NCBI RefSeq assembly: GCF_051400755.1
Contig: NZ_JBLFFL010000002.1
Span: 794,571 to 858,570 of the forward strand
Direction: 5' to 3'
Source of the DNA: Parapedobacter sp051400755
GTDB lineage: Bacteria > Bacteroidota > Bacteroidia > Sphingobacteriales > Sphingobacteriaceae
DNA length: 64,000 bases
Shown piece after piece: positions 36,634 to 45,946 of this stretch. The notes beneath the pieces were generated by a model. That model did not search any database, was not told where the DNA came from, and was given only the letters and a program-made list of their open reading frames with translations. The position numbers and the translations under genes are program-made. The number at the start of each line of letters is the position of its first letter. Positions within the stretch are counted from its first letter, which is position 1.

Positions 36634-37707
36634 ATGAAACGAATCATTATTATCATCGTTGTTGTTATAGGGGTACTCGCGCTTATCGGATGGGTATTGA
36701 CCAATAACAAGAAAGAGAATGAGGCAAAAACCGCTGTGGTGGCCGAAACAGGTGGCGCCATCGTGGTTAAAGCCGCTCAGGTAAGCAAGCAGCCGATCAT
36801 CCTCGATTTCTCGGCCAATGGGAATTTTGCGGCCAATCAGGATCTCACCCTGCTTTCGGAAGTGAGCGGACGGGTCACCCGTATTTTGGTTAAAGAGGGC
36901 GCCAGGGTCGGCCGTGGACAGGTATTGGCGCTCGTAGATCCTGAAATCCTGAGCTTGGATAAACAGGCTGCGGAAGATGCGCTTCGGAAGCTGAAGACAG
37001 ATCACGAGCGGTACAAAAGCTCGTTTGAAACGGGCGGGGTAACCCGCTCACAACTCGACGATATCGAATTGCAGCTGCGTAACGCCGAGATCAGGCTGCA
37101 GCAAGCCAACCGTCGGGTACAGGATGCCAGCATCAAATCACCGATCAACGGCGTCATCAACCGCCGCGATATCGAGGTAGGTGCCTACCTGTCGGCGGGT
37201 ACCGAGCTTTTCGAGATCGTCGATCTTTCTCAATTGAAGCTGAAAGTGACGGCCAATGAAACCCAGGTGGTAAACCTCAACGTGGGTGACCCGGTAACCA
37301 TTATGAGCACTGTGTTCCCTGATAGGGAGTTTAAGGGCACCGTCAGCTTTATTGCAGCAAAGGCCGATAACACATTGAACTATCCGGTAGAAATTACGGT
37401 AGCCAACAGCGGCGAATTGAAAGCAGGCATGTATGGCACCGCTCACTTTAAATTCCCGCAGCAGGAGCCGACGATCTTGATCCCACGCGGGGCGTTTGCC
37501 GGTGGTGTCAATAGTAACCGTATATACGTACTCGGGTCGGATACGACTGCCCGTGTCCGTGAAGTAGTGTCTGGACGGATTTTCGGTGAGCAGGTGGAAA
37601 TATTGAAAGGCCTTGAAGCGGGCGAAACCGTGATCACCAGCGGACAGATCAATTTGGTGGATGGGGCGAAGGTGCAGACGCAAGCCGATTCAGCCGCGAC
37701 CCGTTAA
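36634..37707 (+). CDS. RND efflux periplasmic adaptor (membrane fusion protein)
   Basis: 357 residues. N-terminal membrane anchor (IIIIIVVVIGVLALIGWVLT), lipoyl-like halves (GRVTRILVKEGARVGRGQVL and DASIKSPINGVINRRDIEVG) around a short helical hairpin, then beta-barrel and membrane-proximal domains ending GLEAGETVITSGQINLVDGA. No lipobox Cys, so it is anchored by the helix. It bridges the RND pump and TolC of the same operon. Confidence 0.93.
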   Translation: MKRIIIIIVVVIGVLALIGWVLTNNKKENEAKTAVVAETGGAIVVKAAQVSKQPIILDFSANGNFAANQDLTLLSEVSGRVTRILVKEGARVGRGQVLALVDPEILSLDKQAAEDALRKLKTDHERYKSSFETGGVTRSQLDDIELQLRNAEIRLQQANRRVQDASIKSPINGVINRRDIEVGAYLSAGTELFEIVDLSQLKLKVTANETQVVNLNVGDPVTIMSTVFPDREFKGTVSFIAAKADNTLNYPVEITVANSGELKAGMYGTAHFKFPQQEPTILIPRGAFAGGVNSNRIYVLGSDTTARVREVVSGRIFGEQVEILKGLEAGETVITSGQINLVDGAKVQTQADSAATR

Positions 37708-37738
37708 CATAAATGTTTCACATTTCATATCTCACAGC

Positions 37739-40700
37739 ATGAAGATAGCAGAAATATCGATAAAACGCCCGTCCATCGTCATTGTGGTTTTCACCGTGCT
37801 GACGTTGCTGGGCATCATGAGCTATTTCTCGTTAAACTACGAGTTGCTCCCTAAATTTACGCCGGCTGTGGTCTCTATCACCACCATGTATCCCGGTGCT
37901 TCGCCCAGTGAAGTGGAAAACACGGTCACCAAGAAAATCGAGGATGCGGTGGCCTCTTTGGAAAATATCAAGAAGCTGGATGCTACTTCCTATGAGAGCC
38001 TTTCGATGGTGGTCATTGAGTTGAACAGTGAAGCTGATGTGGATTATTCGTTGAACGATGCCCAGCGGAAGGTCAATGCCATTCTTTCGGAACTGCCGGA
38101 TGATGCGGAAGCCCCGTCGTTGGCTAAATTTTCGTTGGATGACCTTCCGATACTCACCCTGGCTACCACGGGTAGTATCGATGAGGCAGCTTTTTACGAC
38201 CTGATCGATAAACGCGTCCAACCCGTGTTATCGCGGGTTGCAGGGGTTGCGCAGGTAAACCTGATCGGCGGACAAGAACGCGAAATCCAGGTCAGCATTG
38301 ATGCTTCGAAGCTGGAGGGATACGGCCTGTCTATTGCGCAGGTGCAACAGGCGATTTTGACGTCGAATCTTGACTTCCCCACGGGGAGTGTGAAGACCGA
38401 GAACCAGGATATCTTGGTGCGGCTGGCAGGTAAATACAAATCGGTTGATGAGTTGCGTAACCTGGTGATTGCCACGCCAACCGGCGGTGCACAGATACGC
38501 ATCCGTGATATTGCTGACGTACAAGACACGCAGAAAGATGTTGATAAGATCGCGCGGGTCGACCAAAAAAGTGCATTGGTGGTTCAGGTGCTGAAGCAGT
38601 CAGACGCCAACGCGGTGGAAGTGAGCGAAGGCATACAACAAAGCATCGGCGAGCTGATGCAGACCTATCAGAAGGAGGGACTGCAAATCAATATCGCCAA
38701 TGACAGTTCAACATACACCTTGGAATCGGCCAATGCGGTTATATTCGACCTCTTTTTAGCCGTTATACTGGTAGCGGTGGTGATGTTGTTCTTTTTGCAT
38801 AGCCTCCGGAATGCGGTGATCGTGATGGTGGCCATTCCGGCTTCCCTGATTGCTACGTTTATCGGCATCAATCTCTTTGGGTATACACTCAACCTGATGT
38901 CATTGCTGGGACTTTCGTTGGTGGTGGGTATTCTGGTAGACGATGCCATTGTGGTGATCGAAAACATCTATCGCCACATGGAGATGGGCAAAAATAAGGT
39001 AAGGGCATCCTACGATGCGGCCAAGGAAATCGGATTTACCGTTATCTCGATCACGATGGTTATTGTGGTGGTATTCTTCCCGATCGCCATCAGTACCGGG
39101 ATGGTATCCGATATTTTGCGCGAGTTCTGTGTAGTCGTGGTCATTGCAACGTTGCTCAGCTTATTGGCATCATTTACCATTGTTCCGCTGCTTACCTCGC
39201 GGTTTGGCAAGTTGGAGCGGGTGTCTGACAAGAATATTTTCGGGCGGTTCATCCTCTGGTTTGAAAATCAACTGCATCGGTTTACCCGGTGGGTGACCGG
39301 TGTGCTCAAGTGGTCGCTTGGTCATAAATTCATCACACTGGCGTTGGTTACCGTCTTGCTGTTTGCCTCTTTTGGCTTGCTTGCCGGTGGCTTTATCGGC
39401 GGGGAGTTCTTCGCGCAGGGCGACCGAGGGGAGTTTTTGGTGCAGATTGAAATGCCGAAGGACGCGTCTATCGAGCAGACCAACCAGATGACCCAACGCG
39501 CCGAAGCATTTCTACAGAAAAAGCCCGAAATTGTATCGATGATCACGACCGTCGGGCAGTCCAGCGATGCGATGGCCGGCGCGCTGTCTACCATGTATAA
39601 ATCGGAGATCACGGTCAAGCTGGTGGAGAAGAAAGAACGGGAAGATCCAAGTAATATCTACGCGGCAAAGATCAAGCGCGAATTGGAAAAAGTGCTGGTC
39701 GGCGCTAAGATTAAAACCGTCCCCATCAGTATCGTCGGTTTCGCCGAGCAGGCCCCATTGGAAATGGTCGTGATCGGTTCGGATCTGGATAGCGTATTGA
39801 CGTACGCGGAGGATGTGTTGGCCTTGGTGCGTAAGATTCCGGGCACTTCAGAAGCCAAGCTCTCCGTGGAAGCCGGTACGCCTGAAATCACGGTAGAGGT
39901 GGACCGCGATAAAATGGCGGCACTTGGTTTGAATCTTCAAACCGTGGGTGCCACCATGCAGACGGCATTTAATGGCAATACGGATGGTAAATACCGCTCG
40001 GGTGAATACGAGTATGACATCAATATCCGTTTCGATGATTATGATCGTAAAAATGTGGAAGACGTGAGCAATCTTTTATTTGCCAACAATAGCGGTCAGT
40101 TAATCCGGTTGTCCCAATTCGCCACCATCCGCGAAGGCTCCGGCCCAAGTCAGCTGGAACGTCGCGACAAGAGTACGGCCGTCAAGGTACAGTCGCAGGT
40201 GGTAGGACGTCCCGTTAGTTCGATCGCGGCTGATTTGGAAGGTCAAATGGACCAGCTTCACGTGCCCAGCGGGGTTAGTTATGTATGGAGCGGCGATATG
40301 GAGCAACAATCGGAGGGCTTCGGTACCTTGGGTATCGCACTGCTCGCATCGGTTTTATTGGTGTACTTCATCATGGTCGCCTTATATGACAGTTTCGTAT
40401 ACCCCTTGGTGGTCATGTTCTCCATCCCGCTGTCCATCATCGGCGCGCTGTTGGCACTGGCCCTTACCAATAATACCTTGAATATATTCACCATCTTAGG
40501 GCTGATCATGCTGATCGGTTTGGTGGCCAAAAATGCCATCATCCTGGTAGACTTTACCAACCACTTAAAAGCGGAAGGCAAATCTACGCGGGAAGCATTG
40601 ATTCTGGCCAACCAGGCACGTTTACGTCCCATCCTGATGACCACCATCGCGATGGTGTTCGGGATGTTCCCCATTGCGATCGCCACAGGCCCCAGTGCGG

Positions 40701-40909
40701 AGTGGAAGAATGGCCTGGCGTGGGTGATCATCGGCGGCTTGGTGAGTTCACTCTTCCTCACGCTGATCGTCGTTCCGGTGATCTACCAAATGGTGGATAA
40801 CCTGCTGCACCGGTTCGGATTGGACAAGAAGGGCCGTCCGATCGAAGACCTGATGGTCGAAGAATATGTGCACAAGGATGTGAAAGAATACGAGGACGAA
40901 CCGGTGTAA
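37739..40909 (+). CDS. RND-family efflux transporter, inner-membrane pump (AcrB/HAE1-like)
   Basis: 1056 residues from the ATG at 37739. It opens IAEISIKRPSIVIVVFTVLT, has the usual 12 membrane helices with two large periplasmic loops, and keeps the proton-relay Asp pair in LVVGILVDDAIVVIENIYRH on helix 4. The second half repeats the pattern (GLIMLIGLVAKNAIILVDFT). This matches hydrophobe/amphiphile pumps of the HAE1 group rather than metal pumps. A strong terminator closes the operon. Substrates are unknown. Confidence 0.95.
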   Translation: MKIAEISIKRPSIVIVVFTVLTLLGIMSYFSLNYELLPKFTPAVVSITTMYPGASPSEVENTVTKKIEDAVASLENIKKLDATSYESLSMVVIELNSEADVDYSLNDAQRKVNAILSELPDDAEAPSLAKFSLDDLPILTLATTGSIDEAAFYDLIDKRVQPVLSRVAGVAQVNLIGGQEREIQVSIDASKLEGYGLSIAQVQQAILTSNLDFPTGSVKTENQDILVRLAGKYKSVDELRNLVIATPTGGAQIRIRDIADVQDTQKDVDKIARVDQKSALVVQVLKQSDANAVEVSEGIQQSIGELMQTYQKEGLQINIANDSSTYTLESANAVIFDLFLAVILVAVVMLFFLHSLRNAVIVMVAIPASLIATFIGINLFGYTLNLMSLLGLSLVVGILVDDAIVVIENIYRHMEMGKNKVRASYDAAKEIGFTVISITMVIVVVFFPIAISTGMVSDILREFCVVVVIATLLSLLASFTIVPLLTSRFGKLERVSDKNIFGRFILWFENQLHRFTRWVTGVLKWSLGHKFITLALVTVLLFASFGLLAGGFIGGEFFAQGDRGEFLVQIEMPKDASIEQTNQMTQRAEAFLQKKPEIVSMITTVGQSSDAMAGALSTMYKSEITVKLVEKKEREDPSNIYAAKIKRELEKVLVGAKIKTVPISIVGFAEQAPLEMVVIGSDLDSVLTYAEDVLALVRKIPGTSEAKLSVEAGTPEITVEVDRDKMAALGLNLQTVGATMQTAFNGNTDGKYRSGEYEYDINIRFDDYDRKNVEDVSNLLFANNSGQLIRLSQFATIREGSGPSQLERRDKSTAVKVQSQVVGRPVSSIAADLEGQMDQLHVPSGVSYVWSGDMEQQSEGFGTLGIALLASVLLVYFIMVALYDSFVYPLVVMFSIPLSIIGALLALALTNNTLNIFTILGLIMLIGLVAKNAIILVDFTNHLKAEGKSTREALILANQARLRPILMTTIAMVFGMFPIAIATGPSAEWKNGLAWVIIGGLVSSLFLTLIVVPVIYQMVDNLLHRFGLDKKGRPIEDLMVEEYVHKDVKEYEDEPV

Positions 40910-40950
40910 GGATTTGACACACGTGGATGATTCGATTCAATAGTTTGCCG

Positions 40951-40979
40951 GTCCCGGGTGCTACGCCCGGGACTTTTTT
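40951..40979 (+). terminator. Intrinsic terminator of the efflux operon
   Basis: GTCCCGGG (40951-40958), 7-base loop, CCCGGGAC (40966-40973), then six Ts. Confidence 0.88.
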
Positions 40980-41034
40980 ATTCGTACAATCGTTAAATCT
41001 CCTTATCTTTACTCGCCAAAAGGGACGACTTATC

Positions 41035-41856
41035 ATGAAGCAATACCTCGATCTAATGCGCTATGTGTATGAAAACGGTGTGGATAAACAAGACCGCACG
41101 GGTACGGGTACCCGCAGCGTCTTTGGCTATCAAATGCGGTTTGATCTCCGGGCGGGATTCCCGTTGGTGACCACCAAAAAGACGCACCTGCGGTCCATCA
41201 TCCACGAACTGATCTGGTTCCTCCAGGGCAACACCAATATTCAGTACCTCAAGGAAAACGGGGTGAGCATCTGGGACGAATGGGCCGATGAGCAGGGAAA
41301 CCTGGGACCGGTCTACGGCTCGCAATGGCGTTCATGGCCCACGCCCGATGGCGGACATATCGATCAGATCAAAAAGATCATCCAGCAGTTAAAGACCACT
41401 CCGGATTCGCGCCGGATTATCGTATCGGCCTGGAACGTAGCCGAGATCGAGCACATGGCGCTCCCGCCTTGCCATGCGTTTTTCCAATTTTATGTGTCGC
41501 CTCCCGATCCTGCAAATGGCAGCCTTAAGCCGCGGCTTTCCTGCCAGTTATACCAGCGTAGTGCCGATATCTTTCTGGGCGTTCCATTCAATATTGCCTC
41601 GTATGCACTGCTTACGATGATGGTGGCCCAAGTATGTGACATGGAGGCCGCAGAATTTATTCACACCTTCGGCGATGCGCATCTTTATAGCAACCATTTC
41701 GAGCAGGTGGAGCTGCAATTGAGCCGCAAGCCGAAGCCCCTGCCAACGATGGTGATCAATCCGTCGGTGACCGATATCTTCGCGTTCACGTTTGAGGATT
41801 TCAACCTGTTGAACTATGATCCATATCCGCGCATCAAAGCGCCGGTGGCGGTATAA
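41035..41856 (+). CDS. thyA: Thymidylate synthase
   Basis: 273 residues from the ATG at 41035; an upstream in-frame start lies before the terminator and is not credible. Conserved blocks: QDRTGTGTRSVFGYQMRF, LGPVYGSQWRSW, and the catalytic cysteine in ALPPCHAFFQFYV (C146, as in E. coli). It methylates dUMP using methylenetetrahydrofolate. folA follows 12 bases later, the usual pair that recycles the dihydrofolate made. Confidence 0.97.
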   Translation: MKQYLDLMRYVYENGVDKQDRTGTGTRSVFGYQMRFDLRAGFPLVTTKKTHLRSIIHELIWFLQGNTNIQYLKENGVSIWDEWADEQGNLGPVYGSQWRSWPTPDGGHIDQIKKIIQQLKTTPDSRRIIVSAWNVAEIEHMALPPCHAFFQFYVSPPDPANGSLKPRLSCQLYQRSADIFLGVPFNIASYALLTMMVAQVCDMEAAEFIHTFGDAHLYSNHFEQVELQLSRKPKPLPTMVINPSVTDIFAFTFEDFNLLNYDPYPRIKAPVAV

Positions 41857-41868
41857 GGCGTACACACT

Positions 41869-42363
41869 ATGGAAAAACCAGTTGTATCCGCTATTGTGGC
41901 CGCTGCGACAAACGGCGCCATCGGTAAGGACAATCAAATGCTGTGGCACTTGCCAAATGACCTTCGTTTTTTCAAGCGGACGACCTCCGGACACCCGGTG
42001 ATCATGGGGCGGAAGACGTTTGAATCGCTGGGCAAGCCCCTGCCTAACCGCCGCAACATCATCATCACCCGCCAGCCGGATTATGCCGTAGCCGGCGCAG
42101 AAGTGGTGCACTCCTTGGCGGCAGCATTGGAGCGCTGCACCGATGAGGGAGCGGTATTCATCGTCGGCGGAGCCGAAATATACCGGCAAGCATTGCCTAT
42201 TATACACCGTATTTACCTCACTCGGGTACATACATCGGTGAATGGAGATGCTTATTTCCCCAAGCTGGATGAAACCGAATGGACATTGGTGTCCGCAGAA
42301 GATCATGCCCCCGATGAACGGCACGCCTATGGTTATACCTTCATGCTGTACGAACGAACATAA
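41869..42363 (+). CDS. folA: Dihydrofolate reductase
   Basis: 164 residues. VAAATNGAIGKDNQMLWHLP with the acidic residue after LP (NDLRFFKRTT), GHPVIMGRKTFESLGKPLPN and the C-terminal FIVGGAEIYRQALP are diagnostic. It reduces dihydrofolate produced by the thymidylate synthase encoded just upstream. Normal length. Confidence 0.97.
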   Translation: MEKPVVSAIVAAATNGAIGKDNQMLWHLPNDLRFFKRTTSGHPVIMGRKTFESLGKPLPNRRNIIITRQPDYAVAGAEVVHSLAAALERCTDEGAVFIVGGAEIYRQALPIIHRIYLTRVHTSVNGDAYFPKLDETEWTLVSAEDHAPDERHAYGYTFMLYERT

Positions 42364-42395
42364 TCGATAGTACTACACGCAGTAATTTCAACGTC

Positions 42396-43295
42396 ATGGT
42401 AGTGGAACCCGATATCGCAAGAAGACGAAACCTGAGAGACGCCGTTTTTTTTGTGTTCAAGATCGCGCTCTGGTTAGCTATTGCTTATTCGCTTGCCGTA
42501 GAGTTGGAGCTATACCGCGATTATCCGCGATTGGGTCAATTGGCCTATGGTGTAAACATATTCCTAACCGGCAGTATCCTCATTTCGATCGGCCGATTTA
42601 CGCTCATCTCTTTATACAAGCGGCGCAACATCAAGAACAACCGGGTAAGGGGCAATTACATTTTGGGCATCAACCAGATTGCGACATTGTTGAATGTCGC
42701 GTTCGTGATTTTAGGGTTGATGCTGGTTTTTGGCATCAACCCGAAGGAGTTTTTGACCAGTATTACGATTGTCGCCATGGCGATCGCCTTGCTGTTCAAG
42801 GATTACATTACCAACATGATCAGCGGCCTCCTGATCATGTTTTCTGACCAGTTTACCATTGGCGATAACGTGCGGATAGGGGAGCACAAAGGCAAGATAA
42901 TGGACATTACGCTGGCGAATATCATGGTCAAGAATGACGACGATGACATTGTCCTTATTCCGAATAATACGGCATTTACGGCAAACATCATCAACCAGAC
43001 GCTCCAAAACTCCAAGAAGCTGTCCATGGATTTCGAGTTGCCCTTATCGCATTCATACGATCAGGAGGCGCTGGCGAAGAGCCTCGAGGAGGTGGTAAAA
43101 CAATACGCGGGCGATGTGGTGACCGGCAGCTTCCAGTTTAAAGTCGTGGGTGTGGGGAAGGATGTGGTGCAATATAAACTGCAATTTTTCACGACCAAAA
43201 AAGACAGCAACCTCCGTAAAAAAATACGGAACGACTTATACCAGCACGTGATCGCGTATGATGCGGAACAAGTGCGGAAAACCAACGCGGGCTAA
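42396..43295 (+). CDS. MscS-family mechanosensitive ion channel
   Basis: 299 residues. Three or four membrane segments, a pore-lining helix around TSITIVAMAIALLFKDYITN and the beta domain DQFTIGDNVRIGEHKGKIMD. VLIPNNTAFTANIINQT is the conserved MscS middle segment. It probably relieves osmotic downshock. It is 32 bases after folA and its stop overlaps the convergent coaA by 4 bases. Confidence 0.9.
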   Translation: MVVEPDIARRRNLRDAVFFVFKIALWLAIAYSLAVELELYRDYPRLGQLAYGVNIFLTGSILISIGRFTLISLYKRRNIKNNRVRGNYILGINQIATLLNVAFVILGLMLVFGINPKEFLTSITIVAMAIALLFKDYITNMISGLLIMFSDQFTIGDNVRIGEHKGKIMDITLANIMVKNDDDDIVLIPNNTAFTANIINQTLQNSKKLSMDFELPLSHSYDQEALAKSLEEVVKQYAGDVVTGSFQFKVVGVGKDVVQYKLQFFTTKKDSNLRKKIRNDLYQHVIAYDAEQVRKTNAG

Positions 43296-44272
43296 ACTTT
43301 TCTGATCTTGACGCTTTTGACGAAATGATGGCTTCCCTTTTCAAGGATCAGGTCAGCCCGGAAGCGGGTGGGCAAAATATTCTTCAATAGGTTTGGCTTG
43401 TTGATCTCATTCCAGATGTTGGTGGCCATGGCCATACTTTGTTGTTCGCTCAGGTCGGCATAGCGATGGAAATAAGATTGCGGGTTCTGAAATGCTGTTT
43501 TGCGCAGCCATTCAAAGCGCTGGATATACCACTCCAACAGGTTGGCGGGGTCCGCATCTACATAGATCGAGAAATCGAAAAAATCCGACACGAAAACGCG
43601 GGGTCCGCGATGTTTGCCTTTCATGTTTACTTGTAGCACATTGATGCCTTCTACGATCAACACATCGGGTTGGGTCACCCATTGCAGTTCTTCCGGGATG
43701 ATGTCGTAGGCCAAATGTGAATATACGGTGGCTGAAACTGACTCTTTGCCAGATTTGATGTCCGATAGAAAGCCGAGCAACCGCCTGGTGTCATAGCTCT
43801 CTGGAAAGCCTTTGCGGTTGAGGATTCCCTTTGATTCCAAATAACTGTTGGGATGAAGGAATCCGTCGGTCGTGATGAGATCAACCTTTGGATTTCCGGG
43901 AGATAACGACAATACCCGTTGGAGTACCCTAGCCGTGGTGCTTTTGCCTGCCGCGACACTTCCTGCAATCCCGATGATGAAGGGAAGCCGCTTGGTGTGG
44001 TTATTGAAAAACGCATTGGCGTTTCCATGCAATTGGCGATAGCTGTCGATGTGGATCTGCAGCAGGTGACTCAGCGGGAAATAAACCTCTTCGATTTCTT
44101 GCAGGGTCAGCGGCTCATTCAAGGCATTCAACTTATGAATGTCGGTATCTGCGATCGGATAGGAAGGATGGCCATTGAGTGTGCTCCATTCTTCTCGCGT
44201 GATATGGCGAAAAGGGGAATACGCGATGCCGTTATCAGTATAGACCATACCAAAAGTGTTGGGAAGCTGCAA
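43292..44272 (-). CDS. coaA: Type I pantothenate kinase
   Basis: 326 residues. The P-loop is GIAGSVAAGKSTTARVLQ; LITTDGFLHPN, GFPESYDTRRLLGFL and VLIVEGINVLQ are typical of bacterial CoaA. It phosphorylates pantothenate, the first step of CoA synthesis. The start could also be the in-frame Met eight codons later. It follows mgsA on the same strand by 16 bases. Confidence 0.95.
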   Translation of the reverse strand: MQLPNTFGMVYTDNGIAYSPFRHITREEWSTLNGHPSYPIADTDIHKLNALNEPLTLQEIEEVYFPLSHLLQIHIDSYRQLHGNANAFFNNHTKRLPFIIGIAGSVAAGKSTTARVLQRVLSLSPGNPKVDLITTDGFLHPNSYLESKGILNRKGFPESYDTRRLLGFLSDIKSGKESVSATVYSHLAYDIIPEELQWVTQPDVLIVEGINVLQVNMKGKHRGPRVFVSDFFDFSIYVDADPANLLEWYIQRFEWLRKTAFQNPQSYFHRYADLSEQQSMAMATNIWNEINKPNLLKNILPTRFRADLILEKGSHHFVKSVKIRKV

Positions 44273-44288
44273 ACATAGGTAAAAAAGT

Positions 44289-44657
44289 TTAAAGCATTCC
44301 CGTTAAAATCAGTTCACCAGTAGCCGGATTGGTGGCCAAAGGTACGTTGTATACATCGCATACGCGCATCAACGTCTGGATATCCGGCTCATGGGCGTGT
44401 TTGCCGAGTGGATCGCGGAAGAAGATGATGGCATCTACCTTTCCCTCGGCGGCGAGTGCAGCAATCTGCGCATCGCCACCCCGGGGTCCACTTAATTTCA
44501 GCTCCACTTCCAAGCCGGTTTGCCGGATGTAGGACCCTGTCGTGCCGGTGGCGATGAGCTTAGCGCTACGCAGCAACTGGATATGGTCTTTGACAAACCC
44601 GACCATTTCAGGCTTTTTTCCGTCATGTGCGATAAGCGCTATTGTTTTTTGTTCCAT
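44289..44657 (-). CDS. mgsA: Methylglyoxal synthase
   Basis: 122 residues. ALIAHDGKKPEMVGF, ATGTTGSYI, LSGPRGGDAQIAA and IFFRDPLGKHAHEPDIQ contain the phosphate-binding and catalytic Asp/His positions. It converts dihydroxyacetone phosphate to methylglyoxal, relieving sugar-phosphate excess. It lies just upstream of coaA on the same strand. Confidence 0.96.
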   Translation of the reverse strand: MEQKTIALIAHDGKKPEMVGFVKDHIQLLRSAKLIATGTTGSYIRQTGLEVELKLSGPRGGDAQIAALAAEGKVDAIIFFRDPLGKHAHEPDIQTLMRVCDVYNVPLATNPATGELILTGML

Positions 44658-44742
44658 GAATTGATTTCAGATTATTGATAATTGTTTACGTTCATTGGCA
44701 TCAATGCTGGCTTTGGCGGTTACGATTGCCGCGTTGGGTGGC

Positions 44743-45801
44743 TTACCCTTTGATGGCGGACAAAAAACGCCAAGGGCCTTTGGATTGGGCCTGCTCTTTT
44801 TCCTCAACCAATTGGGTCACCATTCGGGTGAGCAACTCATCGTTTTCGCTGACCACCTGATCGCCTAACGCGATTAATTTCTGAATATTGCCGCGATCAG
44901 CGGCATCGAGTTCTTCGTGGATACTATCCAGGTTGCTTGGTTCCACTCGGATGTATTGCTCAGTTTTGCCGGCAGACTTATAGAGTTGTTGCAAGAAGAA
45001 ATCGCTGCTTTCGGCGGCACCGCTCATCATGATGTCAATCAAGGCAGGTCCGATGGATATCGCGCGACTTTTTTTGAAGTGTTCGTATTCATAGGCTTTT
45101 CTCGATCGTCCCGTGCCTAACGAGAAGATGGAAATGTCATTGATTTTGGTTTCATTGAAGGCTCTGGTCACTTCCACCAATGCGCTCATGGAGGGGTTCG
45201 GGGCAAATACGCCCCCGTCGAGCAGGGGGTAGCGTGTGCCGCTCATGGAATAGATCTCCGCCACGCTGAAATAGGTAGGAGCCGCCGAAGTAGCCCGGCA
45301 GACATCACGCAAATAAAAATCGCGTGAGTCGCCACGTGCAATAGCGGTTTGTTGCCTGAAAAAATGTGTTTTGCGGAGCTCAATATTATAAGCGGTAACG
45401 ATGCCGGGCTTGAGCAGCTGGCTTAGCTTGGTATCGCCGAAATAGGCCTCGAGCACCTGTTCCAAGGCTGCGGCAGGGTAGCGTTCGCTCAACAAGCCAA
45501 ATTTTGCGACCAGCCGACGGAAAAACCCGGCCTTGAAGATCTCGCCGCCATGGTCTACGTAAATATCCAGGGCTTCTTTTGCCGAAAATTTGGGCCGTGT
45601 GGGTTGCTGCTCATCAGGGCAAAGCAGCAGACAGGTGAGAATGCCGCCTGTGCTGGTGCCCGCAAAGAAATCAAAATAGTCGACGATGGCCGCATCCGGA
45701 TTTTGGCTGATGCGTTTCAGCCGCCGTTCGAGTGCAACCAATAGCATACCGGGAATGATTCCCCGTATTCCGCCGCCATCGATCGAAAGAATTCTCTTCA
45801 T
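44743..45801 (-). CDS. Patatin-like phospholipase
   Basis: 352 residues. The oxyanion loop SIDGGGIRGIIPG, nucleophile elbow GTSTGG (Ser at about residue 50) and catalytic Asp in LLDGGVFAPNPS (about D195) form the patatin Ser-Asp dyad. No signal peptide, so it acts in the cytoplasm or on the inner leaflet. It resembles CapV-type patatins in size, but no nucleotidyltransferase is nearby. It may be a housekeeping lipid hydrolase. Confidence 0.9.
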   Translation of the reverse strand: MKRILSIDGGGIRGIIPGMLLVALERRLKRISQNPDAAIVDYFDFFAGTSTGGILTCLLLCPDEQQPTRPKFSAKEALDIYVDHGGEIFKAGFFRRLVAKFGLLSERYPAAALEQVLEAYFGDTKLSQLLKPGIVTAYNIELRKTHFFRQQTAIARGDSRDFYLRDVCRATSAAPTYFSVAEIYSMSGTRYPLLDGGVFAPNPSMSALVEVTRAFNETKINDISIFSLGTGRSRKAYEYEHFKKSRAISIGPALIDIMMSGAAESSDFFLQQLYKSAGKTEQYIRVEPSNLDSIHEELDAADRGNIQKLIALGDQVVSENDELLTRMVTQLVEEKEQAQSKGPWRFLSAIKG

Positions 45802-45946
45802 GGGTGATACTTTGCCTGTAAAAATAGTTTTTTTTGAATGAATTTTGCAAGGGATTGTGTGTCTTCTACGTTGACATGGCTGCGCCGAATGTCAAATCTT
45901 ATCCTTAAATTTGCGGCATATTTCACCACTTTATACTTGATTCATC

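Noticed and set aside
44743..45801. Patatin as a CBASS (CapV) effector
   Set aside because: No cGAS-like nucleotidyltransferase or Cap2/Cap3 gene is adjacent; the neighbours are mgsA, coaA and purL.
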